From: an uncultured Clostridia bacterium
Lineage (GTDB): Bacteria; Bacillota; Clostridia; TANB77; CAG-508
DNA length: 34,788 bases
Direction: 5' to 3'
Assembly: GCA_947584125.1 (NCBI GenBank)
Contig: CANPWI010000003.1
Location: 1-34,788, forward strand
Part shown: positions 31,251 through 34,788 of the stretch, piece after piece
Layout: each line of letters begins with the position of its first letter
Numbering within the stretch: position 1 is the stretch's first letter
Program-made: the position numbers and the translations under genes
The notes under the pieces: model-generated
What the model was told of the DNA's origin: nothing
The model's database searches: none
Seen by the model: only the letters and a program-made list of their open reading frames with translations

Positions 31251-31877
31251 TTATATAATATTTTTTAAAAAACTTTTCCTATGTAATGGACATATTCCAT
31301 ATTCTTTAATTAATGAAATATGTTTTGCTGTTCCGTAGCCTTTGTGTTTTTCAAATTCATATTGTGGATAAATTTCTGCCCATTGTCTCATTATTCTATC
31401 CCTTGTAACTTTAGCGATAATTGAAGCTGCTGCTATAGAATAGCTTTTTGCATCACCTTTAATTATAGATTGATATGGAATTCCTAATGTATCTATTCCT
31501 TTTAGTGCATCTACTAATATTATGTCTGGTTTTACACTTAGTTCTTTTAGTGATGTTGTTAATCCTTTTTTTGTTGCATTTAAAATATTTATATCATCAA
31601 TTTCATTTTGGTCTATTATTCCTACTCCATAACTTATTGCTTCTTCTATAATTTGTTCGTATAATTTCTCTCTTTTCTTTTCTGATACTTTTTTAGAATC
31701 ATTTACTCCTTCTATCATTGAATCTTCTGGCATAATAACACTTGCTACAACAACAGGTCCAGCTAATGGTCCTCTTCCCGCTTCATCTATTCCACAAATA
31801 TATTTTGTTCCTTTTTCATAATACTTTTTTTCTATTTCTTTTAGGATTGTTAATCTTTCTAGTTCTTTTTCCTTCAT
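31251..31877 (-). CDS. rnhB: Ribonuclease HII
   Basis: ICGIDEAGRGPLAGPVVVASV, NDSKKVSEKKRE, KHKGYGTAKHISLIKEYG. Confidence 0.97.
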   Translation of the reverse strand: MKEKELERLTILKEIEKKYYEKGTKYICGIDEAGRGPLAGPVVVASVIMPEDSMIEGVNDSKKVSEKKREKLYEQIIEEAISYGVGIIDQNEIDDINILNATKKGLTTSLKELSVKPDIILVDALKGIDTLGIPYQSIIKGDAKSYSIAAASIIAKVTRDRIMRQWAEIYPQYEFEKHKGYGTAKHISLIKEYGICPLHRKSFLKNII

Positions 31878-31878
31878 T

Positions 31879-32358
31879 TTACTGCTCCTGTTCTGGTTTC
31901 ATTTGAGATAATGCATAATAAATATTCCCTTCTTTATCTTCTACACCTTTTTTATATATAACATCTCCATTTTCATAATTTACAATATATCCTTCATCAT
32001 ATTCAATGTCATCTAATTGCATTGTATTTTTTATATCATCTTCAGATAATTCATAAAATTCATATTGTTCTCCATTTTCTTTTGTTGTTTGTGCTTCGTA
32101 TTTTGAATCTATTTCTAATATTTTAGTTCCTACTAATGGATTATTTATATCATCAAAGTTATGTTTTTCATATATTGTTTTTACTTTTGCTTGTATTAAT
32201 AAAAGATTTGTTTTTACATTTTTTAGTTCCATATCCTTCATTATGTTTGTTCCTGCTGTTATTCCTACTCCAGCTAAAATAAGTAATACAATTATCGTTA
32301 TAATTAAAGTCATTATTGTTATTCCATTTTCTTTTTTTATTTTCATTTTTTTAATCAT
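31879..32358 (-). CDS. Prepilin-like (type IV pilin N-terminus) small protein
   Basis: ENGITIMTLIITIIVLLILAGVGITAGTN prepilin-like hydrophobic N-terminus. Confidence 0.75.
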   Translation of the reverse strand: MIKKMKIKKENGITIMTLIITIIVLLILAGVGITAGTNIMKDMELKNVKTNLLLIQAKVKTIYEKHNFDDINNPLVGTKILEIDSKYEAQTTKENGEQYEFYELSEDDIKNTMQLDDIEYDEGYIVNYENGDVIYKKGVEDKEGNIYYALSQMKPEQEQ

Positions 32359-32508
32359 TCCTTTTTCAATATTATTTCAATAATTCTATATTATTATATA
32401 TTATATAATTATATATTTTCAACTAAAAACTAATAAATTTTATTTTTTTCTTAATTTTTCACACATAATTCACAAAAATGTTGTATTATATAATTAAATT
32501 ATTTTTTA

Positions 32509-33735
32509 ATGGAGGTCTTTTTAATGGAAGAAAATAATAATGATAATTTTTCTACATATAAAACTGTAGAAATTAAAAAAGAAAAAAATAAGACAGGTTT
32601 TGGAAAAAGTTTTGTCTTACCTTTTTTTAGTGGTATATTAGGAACTACCCTTGTACTTGGTACATGCTTTGGAGTACCATCTATAAAAAATAAAATATTA
32701 CAAGATGATACTGTAAAAACTATTCAAACTAATTCTAATAGTCAAGCTACTACACAAGCTGTATCATTATCAGAATATTCAGATACATCAATTTCAGTAG
32801 CTCAAAAAGTTTTGCCTTCTATTGTTGGTATTAAAATAGAATATTCTATTAATTCACCTTATGGATTATCTTTAACATCTACTGGTAGTGCTTCAGGTTC
32901 AGGAGTTATTATTAGTGAAGATGGTTATATTTTAACAAATAACCATGTTGTTAATCCTTCTAGTAGTTCATCTTTTTATTCTTTAAGCGAAGCAACAAAG
33001 GTTTCTGTAAATTTATATAATGATGAAACATTATATGATGCAACTATTGTTGGAACTGATTCATTAACAGATTTAGCTGTTATAAAAATAGATAAAACTG
33101 GATTAACTGCTGCAACTTTAGGTGATTCTGATAGTATACAAGTTGGTGAATTTGCAATGGCAATAGGAAATCCTTTAGGATTACAAAGTAGTATAACTTG
33201 TGGGGTTATAAGTGCTTTAAATAGAAAAATAACAGATACTGATGGAACACAATATAATTTAATACAAACAGATACTGCTATAAATTCTGGTAATAGTGGT
33301 GGTGCTTTAGTAAATGCTAATGGTGAGGTTATTGGTATTAATACTTTAAAACTTGCAGGAAGCAGTATTGAAGGAATGGGATTTTCTATACCTATTAATT
33401 CAACTAAAGACGTTTATAATCAACTTATACAATATAATAAGGTAAAAAGACCTTATATTGGAATTACAGGATTAAATATAGATGAGGAAACTGCTAAAAA
33501 ATATAATTTAGTTGTTGGTGTATATGTTCAATCTGTTGAGAATTTTACTGCTGCACAAAAAGCTGAAATAAAAGCTGGTGATGTTATTACTGCAATTAAT
33601 GGAACTAAAATTACAAAAATGGATGAATTAAATAATTTAAAAAATACTTATAATATAGGAGATAAAATTACTATAACTCTATATAGAGATGGTCAAGAAA
33701 AAAATATAGAATTAACACTTGAAGAACAACCATAA
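32509..33735 (+). CDS. HtrA/DegP-like S1C serine protease with PDZ domain (start possibly 32524)
   Basis: TNNHVV, DLAVIKID, NSGNSGGALVNANGEVIGINT; PDZ IKAGDVITAINGTKI; N-terminal TM. Confidence 0.93.
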   Translation: MEVFLMEENNNDNFSTYKTVEIKKEKNKTGFGKSFVLPFFSGILGTTLVLGTCFGVPSIKNKILQDDTVKTIQTNSNSQATTQAVSLSEYSDTSISVAQKVLPSIVGIKIEYSINSPYGLSLTSTGSASGSGVIISEDGYILTNNHVVNPSSSSSFYSLSEATKVSVNLYNDETLYDATIVGTDSLTDLAVIKIDKTGLTAATLGDSDSIQVGEFAMAIGNPLGLQSSITCGVISALNRKITDTDGTQYNLIQTDTAINSGNSGGALVNANGEVIGINTLKLAGSSIEGMGFSIPINSTKDVYNQLIQYNKVKRPYIGITGLNIDEETAKKYNLVVGVYVQSVENFTAAQKAEIKAGDVITAINGTKITKMDELNNLKNTYNIGDKITITLYRDGQEKNIELTLEEQP

Positions 33736-33904
33736 TTATTTTTAATTAATATAAATATTTCACTACTTATTCACAATTTGGACATAAATAAATGTTATAT
33801 TATTAATATCAAGTAAATGAGTTTACTTGTATTAATACGAAAAAAACAAAAAACATATATTGTTTTTTTCTATATTAAAACATCCCCTTTTATTTTTAAA
33901 AATC

Positions 33905-33934
33905 GGACTATTGGTTACACCAATAGTCCTTTTT
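33905..33934. terminator. Terminator between htrA-like gene and DUF3298-like gene
   Basis: GGACTATTGGT-TAC-ACCAATAGTCC-TTTTT. Confidence 0.85.
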
Positions 33935-33959
33935 ATATATTAAAAATTTATTACATATT

Positions 33960-34772
33960 TTATTCTATTAAAATTACATCCATTTCTGATGTGTTATTTG
34001 AATTTCCATAAGGATATACGATATATAATGCTCCATTTACTCCTAAGAAGAAGTTATTTGTTCTCTCTATTTTATACATATCATTTGTTAAATCTCTTAT
34101 ATAAACATTATATCCTAATTCTTTTAATCTTTTTGCTTGTTCATTTGATTCATTTACCTTTACTTGTATTTCATCTGATACAGCTTTACTAGATAAATTT
34201 TTTATTTCTAATAGTTCTGCAAGTGTTATTTCTTCATTTGTTGATAAATTATAATTGTATGTTTTTACTATTACTCTTTGTGGATTTGTTCCTTCTTTTA
34301 GGTTTGATTTTATTACTAATGATAATATATTAGAATTTAAATATGCTGTATATTCTACACTATATATAGTCTTTTCTCCTACATTTACTAAAATACTAGT
34401 TGCTTTTGTTTTAAATATACTTTCTATTTGTTTATTAATATTTTCTACAATTTCTGAATTTACATTTATAACTGGAATGTTAACATTTAGTTCATAACTA
34501 TCTTCTTTTTTATCTGTATTTGTGTAATTTGAATATACAATATCTTTTGTAGGATCTTTTAATCCACTTAAAGAAATTCCTTGATAATCAACTTTATTAT
34601 TAAATAATTGATTAAAATCTTTTATTATTTTTGCTTCTTCTATTACAGGCATTTGAATATCTTCTGTTTTGTTTTCTGTGTTCTTAAAAAATTGAAGATA
34701 TACTGCAATATTTACAGCTATAATACAAATAATAATAATAATTCCAAATACTATTTTTCTTCCATTTTTCAT
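33960..34772 (-). CDS. Membrane-anchored DUF3298/RsiV-like extracellular domain protein
   Basis: N-terminal TM, YELNVNIPVINVN...SLVIKSNLKEGTNPQRVIVKTYNYNLSTNEEITLAELL resembles DUF4163/DUF3298 region. Confidence 0.6.
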   Translation of the reverse strand: MKNGRKIVFGIIIIICIIAVNIAVYLQFFKNTENKTEDIQMPVIEEAKIIKDFNQLFNNKVDYQGISLSGLKDPTKDIVYSNYTNTDKKEDSYELNVNIPVINVNSEIVENINKQIESIFKTKATSILVNVGEKTIYSVEYTAYLNSNILSLVIKSNLKEGTNPQRVIVKTYNYNLSTNEEITLAELLEIKNLSSKAVSDEIQVKVNESNEQAKRLKELGYNVYIRDLTNDMYKIERTNNFFLGVNGALYIVYPYGNSNNTSEMDVILIE

Positions 34773-34788
34773 ATTTATTACTCCTTTT

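Overview
AT-rich, low-GC Firmicutes/Clostridia-type chromosomal window. It contains tRNA-Gly(UCC), tsaE-tsaB-rimI, a LonC-like protease, an M23 peptidase, topA, DUF4363/DUF421 proteins, glmU, a reduced type VII secretion (T7SSb-like) locus (EsaB/YukD, FHA-EssC, DUF4176, WXG/LXG-like proteins), two prepilin-like genes, dapL-dapF, an MgtA-type ATPase, glmS, bofA-yaaL, rnhB and htrA. The main result is that five genes appear broken by single +1 frame breaks (tsaB, M23 peptidase, essC, a tandem WXG-like T7SS protein, a prepilin-like surface protein). In all five, the pre-break frame runs into an in-frame CGG codon. Skipping its C (NNN-C-GGN) restores the full protein, with Gly (GGA/GGA/GGA/GGT/GGC) at the junction. 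By manual scan, these five are the only in-frame CGG codons in the window's supported genes. About 36 other coding-strand CGG trinucleotides are all out of frame, and those genes are intact. This suggests that CGG is not a sense Arg codon here but an obligatory +1 frameshift (or CGGN quadruplet) signal. It resembles the AGGY/CCCCU shifts of Perkinsus mitochondria, but I know of no bacterial description. Reads, the genome-wide tRNA set and proteomics are needed to exclude assembly error.
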